Source: Pseudonocardia phyllosphaerae (GTDB lineage: Bacteria; Actinomycetota; Actinomycetes; Mycobacteriales; Pseudonocardiaceae). Taken from it: a DNA stretch of 64,000 nucleotides. Below the pieces are notes generated by a model. That model saw only the letters and a program-made list of their open reading frames with translations. It did no database searches and had not been told where the DNA came from. Every line of letters starts with the position of its first letter. The stretch's first letter is position 1. Position numbers and translations under genes: made by a program. Shown in pieces: positions 25,214 to 32,633 of this stretch. Location of the stretch: contig NZ_JBKGXS010000006.1 in assembly GCF_046546475.1 (NCBI RefSeq), positions 256,970 to 320,969 on the forward strand. Direction: 5' to 3'.

Positions 25214-26104
25214 TCAGACCTCCAGGTCCAGTCCGTCGGTGCCGACGACGACGCCGGCCGCCTCGACCTCGGCGCGCTCGGGGGAGTCGTCGAGCAGGAT
25301 CGGGTTGGTGTTGTTGATGTGGACGTAGACGATCCGTGGCAGCCCGAGCCGGGTGAGGACGTCGAGGCTGCCGCCGGGGCCGCCGACGTGCAGGTGCCCC
25401 ATGTCGCGGGCGGTCTTCGCGGCGAGCCCGAGCCGGATCAGCTCGTCGTCGTGCCAGGTGGTGCCGTCGACGAGCAACAGGTCGGCGCCGGTGATCTCGT
25501 CGAGCACGGCGGGGGTGAGCTCCTGCACCCCGGGCAGGTACACGGTGTTCCGGCCGGTGCCGGTGCCGGTGAACCGGTACCCGACGACGCGGCCGGTGTC
25601 GCCGCCGGTCCCGAACCGGTCGTGCTTGGCGGTGGGCACGTCGAACGCCCGGTAGGTCAGTCCGCCCAGGTCTCGGGACTCCCCGGGGACGACCTCGGTC
25701 CAGGTCACCGGGCAGAACCGTTCCAGCGTGTCGAGCAGCCCGGTCCCGTCGCGCAGGGTGCGTTCGGTGGTGGCGGTGGCGTGCAGGTGGACCCCGCCGC
25801 CCTCGCGCAGCAGCACCAGCCCGAGGGTGTGGTCGATCTCGGCGTCGGTGAGCAGCACACCCTCGATCGGGGTTCTGCGGTCTCCTGCAGGGTGCAGTGC
25901 AGGGGTGTCGGCGAGCTGGGTGCGGACGTCGGGGGAGGCGTTGACCAGCCACCACCGGACCCCGTCCGGGCTCACCGCGATCGACGACTGGGTACGCGGC
26001 GAGGCGGGCATGCTCCCGTCGCGTACCGCCCGGCAGCCCGGGCAACCGCAGTTCCACTGCGGGAACCCGCCGCCCGCGGCGGACCCCAGCACTCGTACCC
26101 GCAT
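25214..26104 (-). CDS. pqqB: PQQ biosynthesis protein PqqB
   Basis: PqqB is a metallo-beta-lactamase-fold protein that hydroxylates or processes the Glu-Tyr intermediate before PqqC. This 296-residue sequence has the typical N-terminus VLGSAAGGGFPQWNCGCPGC, whose cysteines bind structural zinc, then LLTDAEIDHTLGLVLLREG with the metal ligands, and the late strand IVYVHINNTNPIL. No signal peptide is present. It lies 4 bases before pqqC and about 130 bases after pqqA; the gap holds the triplicated pqqA end. Confidence 0.96.
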   Translation of the reverse strand: MRVRVLGSAAGGGFPQWNCGCPGCRAVRDGSMPASPRTQSSIAVSPDGVRWWLVNASPDVRTQLADTPALHPAGDRRTPIEGVLLTDAEIDHTLGLVLLREGGGVHLHATATTERTLRDGTGLLDTLERFCPVTWTEVVPGESRDLGGLTYRAFDVPTAKHDRFGTGGDTGRVVGYRFTGTGTGRNTVYLPGVQELTPAVLDEITGADLLLVDGTTWHDDELIRLGLAAKTARDMGHLHVGGPGGSLDVLTRLGLPRIVYVHINNTNPILLDDSPERAEVEAAGVVVGTDGLDLEV

Positions 26105-26192
26105 CCGCCACCCCCTTTCCGACGGCTCTCCGACGGCTTTCCGACGGCGGGGCCGGGGACACCTCGTCGTGTCCCCGGCCCCGTCCGCTCGT

Positions 26193-26243
26193 GCCGGTTT
26201 TCAGTCGTCGCCGGTTTTCAGTCGTCGCCGGTTTTCAGTCGTC
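26193..26243 (-). repeat. 17-bp tandem repeat (x3) covering the pqqA stop codon
   Basis: The unit gccggttttcagtcgtc is present three times without change at 26193-26209, 26210-26226 and 26227-26243. Read on the minus strand, each copy carries the last two Asp codons and the TGA of pqqA, so the end of the gene is repeated twice downstream of the real stop. Confidence 0.95.
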
Positions 26244-26327
26244 GCTGCGTGCGATGTACATCGTCACCTCGGGCGCGCAGCCGATCTCCTCGAACTCGGG
26301 CGCCTCCCACTGCGGAGTGGTCTCCAC
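26235..26327 (-). CDS. pqqA: PQQ precursor peptide PqqA
   Basis: PqqA is the ribosomal peptide whose Glu and Tyr become PQQ. The peptide has 30 residues and ends with EVTMYIARSDD, where the E-x-x-x-Y spacing (Glu20 and Tyr24) is the invariant crosslinked pair; before it comes WEAPEFEEIGCAP, also typical. It starts at GTG 26327 with AGGAGG 9 bases upstream. It is too short for most gene finders. It lies between the dehydrogenase (62 bases after its stop) and pqqB, so the enzyme and its cofactor peptide are in one transcription direction. Confidence 0.95.
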   Translation of the reverse strand: METTPQWEAPEFEEIGCAPEVTMYIARSDD

Positions 26328-26389
26328 GGGCCATCACCTCCTTCCCGGTCGCGGTACCGGCCGGTCGGTCCTGTCGGTGCTGGGGCAGG

Positions 26390-28078
26390 TCAGTCCTCGG
26401 GCAGGGCGAAGCAGAACAGCGCGTCACCGGCGGCGGCGCCGAGCAGTCCGGGCAGGAACCCCTCGATCCAGCCGCCCCAGCCGGTCGGGACGGCGATGTA
26501 CTGGCGGCCGTCGACGCTGAACACGGTCGGGCTCGAGTGGTGCCCGGATCCGCACTGGAACGACCACAGCTTCTCGCCGGTGGAGGCGTCGAGGGCGACG
26601 AACTCGCCGGTCGGGGTGCCCTGGAAGACCAGGCCGCCCGCGGTCGTCACGTTCGACGCGCACATCGGGTACTCGTTGCGCCAGCGCCACTTCTCCTCGC
26701 CGGTGAGCGGGTCGACGGCGGAGACGAAGCCGTAGAAGTCCTCGATGTCCACCGCGACGCCGGCACCCCAGTACGGGATCGACTCCTTGAACTCGCGGCG
26801 CCGCCGGGTCGCGGTCGCCCCGACCTCCTGCACCGGGATGTAGATCAGTCCCGTCTGCGGGTTGTAGGACATGTGCGTCCACTCCTTGCCGCCGGCCGGG
26901 CCGGGCCAGAAGTGGACGGGGACGCCCTCCTCGTCGGGATAGATCTTCGGTGTCACCTTGCCCTCGGGGGAGATCTCGCCCCAGGTGATCCGGTCGACGA
27001 ACGGGAACACGCGCACCAGCGCGCCGTCGGTGCGGTCGAGCACGAAGAAGTAGCCGTTCTTGTCCGCGTGGGCGAGCAGCTTCCGCCCGTCCGGCGCGTC
27101 GAACAGGATGTTCTCCATCGTGGAGTCGTAGTCCCACAGGTCGTGCGGGGTGAACTGGTAGTGCCACCGGATCTCGCCGGTGTTCACGTCCACCGCGATC
27201 GTGGAGTCGGTGTAGAGGTTGTCGCCCGGGCGCACCGCACCGTCGAAGTCCGGGGCCGGGTTGCCGGTGCCCTGGTAGAGCAGCTCCAGCTCGGGGTCGT
27301 AGGTCGGCGTCACCCAGCAGTTCGCGCCGCCGCGCTGCCAGGCCTCGCCGTCGTCCGGCCAGGTCTCCGAGCCGGGCTCGCCGGGCTTGGGGACGGTGTA
27401 GCAGCGCCAGCGGCGCTCCCCGGAGTGCGCGTCGAACGCGTCGAGGTGCCCGCGGACGCCGAACTCGCCGCCCGCGCTGCCGCAGATGACCATGTCCTTG
27501 ACGATCAGCGGGGCGACCGAGCCGCTCTCCCCGGCGCGGACGTCGCCGTTGACGACGTCCCACACCTTCTCCCCGGTCGTCGCGTCGAGCGCGATCAGGT
27601 GCGCGTTGAGCGTGTACATGTAGACCTTGCCGTGCCCGACAGCGAGGCCCCGGTTGACGTTGCCGCAGCACAGTGAGACGTCGTAGGGCGAGGCGTGCTT
27701 GTAGCGCCACAGCTCCTCGCCGGTGCGCGCGTCGATCGCCCAGGCGCGCCCGTCCGGGCCGGAGACGTACATGACGCCCTCGACGACGATCGGCGACGCC
27801 TCGAACGAGTAGGTCGACGCGCCGGACTGCATCCCGACCGCGCCGGCCTGGAACACCCACGCGGGGCTGAGCCGCCGGACGTTGTCGGTGGTGATCTGGT
27901 CGAGGGTGCTGTAGCGCTGCCCGTCGTAGGTGCCGTAGTAGGTGAGCCAGTTCTCCGGCTCCGACGACGCCGCCCGGATGCGGTCGTAGTCGACGTTCGT
28001 GGTGGCGGGCGCGACGCCCTTGACGTTGCTGAGCTGCGCGTGCGGGATCGCCTCGCCCGCGTCGACGTAGTCGGTCAT
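26390..28078 (-). CDS. PQQ-dependent alcohol dehydrogenase, lanthanide-type signature
   Basis: A quinoprotein of the methanol/ethanol dehydrogenase family, 562 residues, eight-bladed propeller with repeated W-docking motifs (for example ALDATTGEKVWDV). It has the vicinal Cys137-Cys138 that stack on PQQ, metal ligand Glu205 (SAGGEFGVRG) and Asn273 (GTGNPAP), catalytic Asp316 and, two residues later, Asp318 (HDLWDYD). An Asp at that last position marks lanthanide-dependent XoxF-like enzymes; calcium enzymes have a small residue. There is no heme domain and no signal peptide, and the upstream gene ends 10 bases away, so none has been missed. Alcohol oxidation is inferred; the substrate is unknown. 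Confidence 0.93.
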   Translation of the reverse strand: MTDYVDAGEAIPHAQLSNVKGVAPATTNVDYDRIRAASSEPENWLTYYGTYDGQRYSTLDQITTDNVRRLSPAWVFQAGAVGMQSGASTYSFEASPIVVEGVMYVSGPDGRAWAIDARTGEELWRYKHASPYDVSLCCGNVNRGLAVGHGKVYMYTLNAHLIALDATTGEKVWDVVNGDVRAGESGSVAPLIVKDMVICGSAGGEFGVRGHLDAFDAHSGERRWRCYTVPKPGEPGSETWPDDGEAWQRGGANCWVTPTYDPELELLYQGTGNPAPDFDGAVRPGDNLYTDSTIAVDVNTGEIRWHYQFTPHDLWDYDSTMENILFDAPDGRKLLAHADKNGYFFVLDRTDGALVRVFPFVDRITWGEISPEGKVTPKIYPDEEGVPVHFWPGPAGGKEWTHMSYNPQTGLIYIPVQEVGATATRRRREFKESIPYWGAGVAVDIEDFYGFVSAVDPLTGEEKWRWRNEYPMCASNVTTAGGLVFQGTPTGEFVALDASTGEKLWSFQCGSGHHSSPTVFSVDGRQYIAVPTGWGGWIEGFLPGLLGAAAGDALFCFALPED

Positions 28079-28088
28079 CGGGTGCTCC

Positions 28089-28559
28089 TCACGGACGCGG
28101 CTGCGGTGGACGGTCGAGCTTCGCGGAGTCGGGTACCTCGCCGCCGATGACGATGGCGCCGGTCAGGCCGCGGCCCTCGTCGTTGCCGCTGGCGGAGCCG
28201 TAGTAGTAGGTGCCGGGACCGTCGAGGTCGAGGGTGGCCGTGCCCTTGGCGTGGTTGACCAGCCAGATGAACTTGGGGTCGCCGTTGCTCGGGAGCACCG
28301 CGCAGTGCGTGTTCTTGTCGTCGTTGATCAGCGTGAGCTCGATGGCGCCGCCGTGCGGGAGGATCAGGATCGAGGGGTCGTAGCGGAGCTCGTCCTCCGG
28401 GATCCGGACGGTGGCGCGCAGCACGCCGTCCGAGCCCTCCTCGGCGTAGCCGATGCTTCCGGTGTTGAGCAGCCGCCCGAGGGCGGTGCGGTTCTGGCCG
28501 TCCAGGCCGGCGGCGTTCAGTTCGGCCGCGCGATCCCCTTCGGTCGTCGTCATTGACAT
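28089..28559 (-). CDS. cupredoxin-like PQQ-associated protein (MSMEG_3727 type)
   Basis: A 156-residue protein directly upstream of the dehydrogenase gene, which is how the actinobacterial MSMEG_3727-family PQQ-associated proteins occur. The C-terminal 90 residues read like a cupredoxin fold (ILILPHGGAIELTLINDD, NTHCAVLP, GTATLDLDGPGTYYYG, GAIVIGG). The usual C-x(2-4)-H-x(2-4)-M copper loop is missing: the segment after the YYYG strand has no Cys or His. His and Cys in NTHC are the only likely ligands. There is no signal peptide. It may be the electron acceptor or an assembly partner for the quinoprotein; this is inference from position. Confidence 0.8.
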   Translation of the reverse strand: MSMTTTEGDRAAELNAAGLDGQNRTALGRLLNTGSIGYAEEGSDGVLRATVRIPEDELRYDPSILILPHGGAIELTLINDDKNTHCAVLPSNGDPKFIWLVNHAKGTATLDLDGPGTYYYGSASGNDEGRGLTGAIVIGGEVPDSAKLDRPPQPRP

Positions 28560-28597
28560 TCCTCCCGAGCACGATTGTCGGCGGAGACGTGATCACT

Positions 28598-28624
28598 TTC
28601 ACACCACGGTGAACACAGCGTCAA
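28598..28624 (-). promoter_or_regulatory. candidate promoter/operator of the PQQ operon
   Basis: On the minus strand a TTGACG (28619-28624) is followed by an inverted repeat TTCAC-N6-GTGAA (28598-28613), ending about 39 bases from the start at 28559. The repeat lies where a repressor or activator would contact the promoter. The 269-base gap (28560-28828) is poorer in GC than its surroundings and also holds GGTCA-N4-TGACA at 28637-28650. No clear -10 was found. Confidence 0.4.
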
Positions 28625-28765
28625 GGTGCGGAACATGGTCATTTTTGACACATGATCACGAAATGCTCCGAACGGCGGAGTTGCAGGTCGGGTTGCATCG
28701 ATCCGCAGGTCAGAGGCATGGGATGCGTCCGGGTGTTCGACAGTGCGTCGAAACCCGCGCGCGTC

Positions 28766-28786
28766 CCGTCCGTGCTTTTCGGACGG
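28766..28786 (-). terminator. terminator hairpin after the di-iron gene
   Basis: CCGTCCG / CGGACGG arms (28766-28772 and 28780-28786) with a 7-base loop lie about 43 bases beyond the stop of the di-iron protein gene. It may separate the rubredoxin/di-iron unit from the dehydrogenase unit. Confidence 0.5.
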
Positions 28787-28828
28787 TCGGGAAATACGTA
28801 TGACGGACTGTTCAGATGTCAGTTTGCG

Positions 28829-29596
28829 TCACCAGAACTTGATGCCCGACGCCTTGAGCCGGCGCCGGTGCTGCCGCACGGCGGTCTCGATCGCCTCGGC
28901 GGTGATCAGGTCGCCCCAGATCTTCGCGGCGCTCTCGCCCTGCTCGACCAGCTCCGCGGCGGTCTCCTGGCCGACCTCGGAGGTCTGCACGATCCGCGAG
29001 CCGAACCCGATGTGCCAGCGCTCGTCGCGCAGCACCAGCTCCATGCCCTTGCGCAGCCCGGGCAGCGCGACCGAGGCGCTCTCCAGCGCGTCGAGCATGG
29101 CGTGCTGGCCCGCGAGCAGCACGACCCCCTCGATGATCATGTGATAGAGCCCGACGGCCGCGGTCAGCCCGGAACTGTCCTCGGCCAGCCGCCGCGCGGT
29201 GTCGGGCAGCTGCTCCTCGAACAGCTCGACGAGCTCGGGGCGGACGCGCTCGCGCAGCACGTCGAGCCGCTCGGCGGTGGTGTCGCCGGGCACCTCGGCC
29301 ACGTCCGCGGCGACGCGCTCGAAGAACCGGGCGTGCCGGGCCTCGTCGCGGGCCTGGGCGCGGAACGCGGCCTCCATCGACGGCTCCGGTGCCGCCTCCC
29401 GGTACGGGACCAGCTGGGTCGCGACCGCGGTCTCGGCGACGCAGAACCCGGCGACCAGACCGAGGATCCGTTCGTGCTCGGCCGTGGTCAGCGACGGCCA
29501 CGCCGCCCGGTCCGCGGAGAAGTCGATCTCCGTCTCGTCCCACTGCAGGGACTCGGCGAGGGTCACGAAGTGCTCGAAGTTGCCGATCATGGCCAT
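28829..29596 (-). CDS. ferritin-like di-iron carboxylate protein
   Basis: A 255-residue helical protein with a full di-iron ligand set in four helices: Glu55 (CVAETAV), Glu85-x-x-His88 (DEARH), Glu156 (MIIEGVV) and Glu192-x-x-His195 (DERWH). This is the pattern of ribonucleotide reductase R2-like and ligand-binding oxidase proteins. It is shorter than true R2 and lacks the C-terminal tail that R2 uses to bind its large subunit, so an oxygen-dependent oxidase or monooxygenase is more likely. The rubredoxin gene 15 bases upstream could feed it electrons. Its link to the PQQ genes is by position only. Confidence 0.82.
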   Translation of the reverse strand: MAMIGNFEHFVTLAESLQWDETEIDFSADRAAWPSLTTAEHERILGLVAGFCVAETAVATQLVPYREAAPEPSMEAAFRAQARDEARHARFFERVAADVAEVPGDTTAERLDVLRERVRPELVELFEEQLPDTARRLAEDSSGLTAAVGLYHMIIEGVVLLAGQHAMLDALESASVALPGLRKGMELVLRDERWHIGFGSRIVQTSEVGQETAAELVEQGESAAKIWGDLITAEAIETAVRQHRRRLKASGIKFW

Positions 29597-29611
29597 GGGA
29601 CCGCACCGTCC

Positions 29612-29830
29612 TCACACGCCCGGGAACGCCTCACCCGGCTCGAGTTCGCGGAAGTCGGACTTGGTGGCCCCGCAGATGGGGCACATCCAGTCGTCCGGGA
29701 TGTCCTCGAAGGGGGTGCCCGGCTCGATCCCGCCGTCCGGGTCGCCCTCCTCGGGGTCGTACACGAAACCGCAGGGCTCGCAGATCCACAGGCGGGCCGG
29801 AGCGGCCGTCCCGCCGTCGCGTGTCGTCAT
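29612..29830 (-). CDS. rubredoxin
   Basis: A 72-residue rubredoxin, a one-electron carrier with an Fe(Cys)4 site. The two knuckles are CEPCGFVYD and CPICGATKSDF, with the conserved middle GTPFEDIPDDWMCP. The first ten or so residues are a short extension before WICEPC. It lies 15 bases before the di-iron gene, forming a pair in which rubredoxin probably reduces the di-iron site. In other actinobacteria rubredoxins pair with alkane hydroxylases, but no membrane hydroxylase is here. Confidence 0.95.
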   Translation of the reverse strand: MTTRDGGTAAPARLWICEPCGFVYDPEEGDPDGGIEPGTPFEDIPDDWMCPICGATKSDFRELEPGEAFPGV

Positions 29831-29928
29831 GGGGCTCCCACGGCTCCGTCGCCGTCACGGCCCACCGGCATCGGCGGGCCGTCGCTCGGTGACCAGGGAG
29901 CCACACGCGGTGGCCGGCCGCAAGTGGG

Positions 29929-32031
29929 TCAGACGCCGAGGGACTCCCGCAGGAAGTCCACCTGCAGCCGCAGCAGGTTCTCCGCGACGACCTCCTGCGG
30001 GGTCATGTGCGTGACCCCGGACAGCGGCAGGACGCGGTGCGGGCGGCCCGCGGCGAGCAGCGCCGAGGACAGCCGCAGGGTGTGCGCGGCGACGACGTTG
30101 TCGTCGGCGAGGCCGTGCACGACCATCAGCGGCCGGACCGGGCGCTCGTCGGACGGCGGCAGCGCGGCGTCGTCGACGATCGAGGAGCGGGTGTAGGGCG
30201 CGCTGCCGGGAAGGCCCAGGTAACGCTCGGTGTAGTGGGTGTCGTAGAGCGCCCAGTCGGTGACCGGGGCACCGGCGATCCCGGCGTGGAACACGTCCGG
30301 GCGGCGCAGCACCGCGAGCGCGGCCAGATACCCGCCGAACGACCAGCCGCGGATGCCGACCCGGGTCAGGTCCAGGTCGGGGTACTCGCGGGCGGCGGCC
30401 TGCAGGGCGGCGACCTGGTCGTCGAGCACCGGGCCTGCGAGGTCGCCGTGGATCTCCCGCTCGAACGCGGGCCCGCGCCCGGGCGACCCGCTGCCGTCGA
30501 CGACGAGCACGGCGAACCCCTGCTCGGCGAACCAGCGGCTGGTCAGGTGGGCGTTGCGGGCCTGCACGACGCGCTGGGCGTGCGGGCCGCCGTAGGGGTC
30601 GAGCAGAACCGGCAGCGGGGTGCCGGGGACGTGCCCGGACGGCAGGAACACCGCGGTGCGCAGCTCGCGGTCGCCGAAGGTGTGCAACGTGGCGTCAGGG
30701 TCGAGGCCGGGGTCCGTGGCGTGCCCGAGGACCGGGTGCTCCCCGTCCGCGGTGACGACCACGGCGTGCGGCGCGGAGGTCAGGTCCTGCGAGAGCCGCA
30801 CCAGGGTGCCGCCTGCGGCGACCCCGCTGTGCAGGCCGTCGGCGGGCGAGAGCAGCTCCGGGTCCGCTCCGGCGGTGACCCGGTACAGCGCCGTCGAGGT
30901 CGGGTCGGTGGAGCCGCGGAACAGCACGGTCTCCCCGTCCACGGCGAGCACCTCGCGGACCTGCAGCCCGGGCGGGGTGACGGTGTCGTCGCCGACGACC
31001 AGACGGCGGGTGTCGCCGTCCTCCACGGTCCGCACCAGCACCCCGGATGCGGTGCGCGCCGGGACGCCGGGGACGACGTCGACCCACACCGGGTCTGTCT
31101 GCTCGTGCAGCGCGGTCGTCGCCCCGCTGCCCGGGTCGATCGCCAGGGCGACCAGTTCGCGCTGGTCACGGGGCGCCACGGTGATCATCGGGCCGTGGTC
31201 GTCCCATCGGACGGCGGCCAGGTACTCGTAGCCGGTGGCGTCCCAGAGGACGGGCGTGCGGCGGCCGTCGAGGCTGACGACCTCGAGCCCGACGACGGCG
31301 TTCGGGGTGCCCGCGGCGGGGTAGCGGACGCCGTGCGGGGCGCGGTCGGGGTGCGCCGGGTCGGCGATCCACCAGCGCGCGACCGGGGCCTCGTCGACCC
31401 GGGCGACGAGCAGCGACCGGCCGTCCGGTGACCACCAGAAGCCGCGGGTCCGGCCCATCTCCTCGGCCGCGGCGAAGTCCGGCAGGCCCCAGGAGACGTG
31501 GTCGGAGTCGGGGGTGAGCAGGGCCGTCGTCTCGCCGGTGGACAGCTCGTGCAGGTGCAGGGCACGGTCGGCGACGAACGCGACGCGCTGCCCGGTGGGG
31601 TCGATCCGCGGGTCGACGACGGCCTCGACGTCACCGACGTCCAGGGCCCGCGGGGCCGGGTCACCGGTGAGCGACACCGCGAACGGCCGCCCGGACAGCG
31701 CGAACACCGCGGTCTCGACGGCGGCGTCGGTGGTGTAGCCGACGACGCCGCCGGCTTGCTCCCGGACCCGTTCGCGACGGGCGCGTTCGGCGGCGGGGAG
31801 GTCTTCCTCGCCGGGCAGCCCGTCCAGCTGGGCGGGGTCGACGAGCAGCCGTTCCTCGCCGGTCGCGGCGTCGAGCGACCACAGGCAGGTGACGGGGTCG
31901 GTGCCGGAGCGGCTGCGCTGGAACACCACCCGCGCGCCGTCCGGGGAGACGGTGAAGCCACGCGGGACGCCGAGGGAGAACCGGCGGGTGCGGGCGTGCA
32001 GGCGGGGGAACGAGTCGGGGGTCTCGGTCAC
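29929..32031 (-). CDS. S9 family peptidase (dipeptidyl-peptidase IV-like)
   Basis: A 700-residue serine peptidase of the prolyl oligopeptidase family. The N-terminal 430 residues are a DPP IV-type beta-propeller (for example SLGVPRGFTVSPDGARVVF, then FVADRALHLHELSTGETTALL and the WGLPDFAAAEEMGRTRGFWW region). The C-terminal alpha/beta hydrolase has GWSFGG (Ser near 562), Asp in LADDNV (near 645) and His in VTHMTP (near 675). There is no signal peptide, so it acts in the cytoplasm, trimming peptides with proline near the N-terminus. It stands alone; the gap to rnhA holds a 17-bp repeat. Confidence 0.93.
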   Translation of the reverse strand: MTETPDSFPRLHARTRRFSLGVPRGFTVSPDGARVVFQRSRSGTDPVTCLWSLDAATGEERLLVDPAQLDGLPGEEDLPAAERARRERVREQAGGVVGYTTDAAVETAVFALSGRPFAVSLTGDPAPRALDVGDVEAVVDPRIDPTGQRVAFVADRALHLHELSTGETTALLTPDSDHVSWGLPDFAAAEEMGRTRGFWWSPDGRSLLVARVDEAPVARWWIADPAHPDRAPHGVRYPAAGTPNAVVGLEVVSLDGRRTPVLWDATGYEYLAAVRWDDHGPMITVAPRDQRELVALAIDPGSGATTALHEQTDPVWVDVVPGVPARTASGVLVRTVEDGDTRRLVVGDDTVTPPGLQVREVLAVDGETVLFRGSTDPTSTALYRVTAGADPELLSPADGLHSGVAAGGTLVRLSQDLTSAPHAVVVTADGEHPVLGHATDPGLDPDATLHTFGDRELRTAVFLPSGHVPGTPLPVLLDPYGGPHAQRVVQARNAHLTSRWFAEQGFAVLVVDGSGSPGRGPAFEREIHGDLAGPVLDDQVAALQAAAREYPDLDLTRVGIRGWSFGGYLAALAVLRRPDVFHAGIAGAPVTDWALYDTHYTERYLGLPGSAPYTRSSIVDDAALPPSDERPVRPLMVVHGLADDNVVAAHTLRLSSALLAAGRPHRVLPLSGVTHMTPQEVVAENLLRLQVDFLRESLGV

Positions 32032-32062
32032 GGGGCCGGACGCTATCCGATCACCGGTTTCG

Positions 32063-32127
32063 CCGGTGTCAACGCTGTCCCGGTATCAGTGCTGTCCCGG
32101 CGTCAGCGCTGTCCAGGTATCAGTGCT
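32063..32127 (-). repeat. 17-bp degenerate tandem repeat (x4) reaching into rnhA
   Basis: Copies at 32063-32079, 32080-32096, 32097-32113 and 32114-32127 (partial) follow the pattern ccggtrtcarygctgtc with few changes. The last copy contains the rnhA stop codon (TGA at 32122-32120 on the minus strand), so the repeats extend from the 3' end of that gene. Confidence 0.88.
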
Positions 32128-32614
32128 TCGCGGGGCGTTTGGTCCGTGCCTTCGCACGCGCCGGGGCGGCGCGGCCGCCCGCCTCCTCGCAGCCGCGGGC
32201 GGCGAGCCGGTCGGCGCGCTCGTTCTCCGGGTGCCCGGCGTGGCCCTTCACCCAGAACCAGGTGACGTCGTGCCTGCCGACGGCGGCGTCGAGCTCGCGC
32301 CACAGGTCGTCGTTCTTCACCGGTTCACCGGCGGCGGTGCGCCAGCCGCGGCTGCGCCAGCGCGGCAGCCACTGGGTGATGCCGTTGCGCACGTAGGTGG
32401 AGTCGGTGTGCACGTGGACGACCGAGCGCCGGGTCAGGCAGTCCAGCGCGCGGATGGTGGCGGTGAGCTCCATCCGGTTGTTGGTCGTCGTCGACGGTTC
32501 GCCGCCGTGCAGCTCGCGCTCGTGGGCGCCGTAGCGCAGGACGGCGCCCCAGCCGCCCGGTCCCGGGTTCGGGACGCAGGCACCGTCGGTGAAGATCTCC
32601 ACGACCGCCGTCAC
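32120..32614 (-). CDS. rnhA: ribonuclease HI
   Basis: RNase HI cuts the RNA strand of RNA-DNA hybrids. The 164-residue protein has the four catalytic acids Asp10 (IFTDGAC), Glu49 (NNRMELTA), Asp71 (HTDSTYV) and Asp135 (NERADRLA), and the active-site His125 in WVKGHAGH. The basic handle region (QWLPRWRSRGWRT) is present. The C-terminal 25 residues are a basic Ala/Lys/Arg tail beyond the E. coli length. The start ATG at 32614 gives the typical VEIFTDGA beginning. Confidence 0.97.
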   Translation of the reverse strand: MTAVVEIFTDGACVPNPGPGGWGAVLRYGAHERELHGGEPSTTTNNRMELTATIRALDCLTRRSVVHVHTDSTYVRNGITQWLPRWRSRGWRTAAGEPVKNDDLWRELDAAVGRHDVTWFWVKGHAGHPENERADRLAARGCEEAGGRAAPARAKARTKRPAKH

Positions 32615-32633
32615 GGCCGGTGACGCTAGCCGC

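Noticed and set aside
26193..26243. Repeat array as an operator or integration site
   Set aside because: The copies are exact duplications of the pqqA end; no integrase or second copy elsewhere was seen.
28829..29596. Ribonucleotide reductase R2 subunit
   Set aside because: The di-iron ligands are present, but the length, missing C-terminal tail and lack of a large subunit nearby argue against it.
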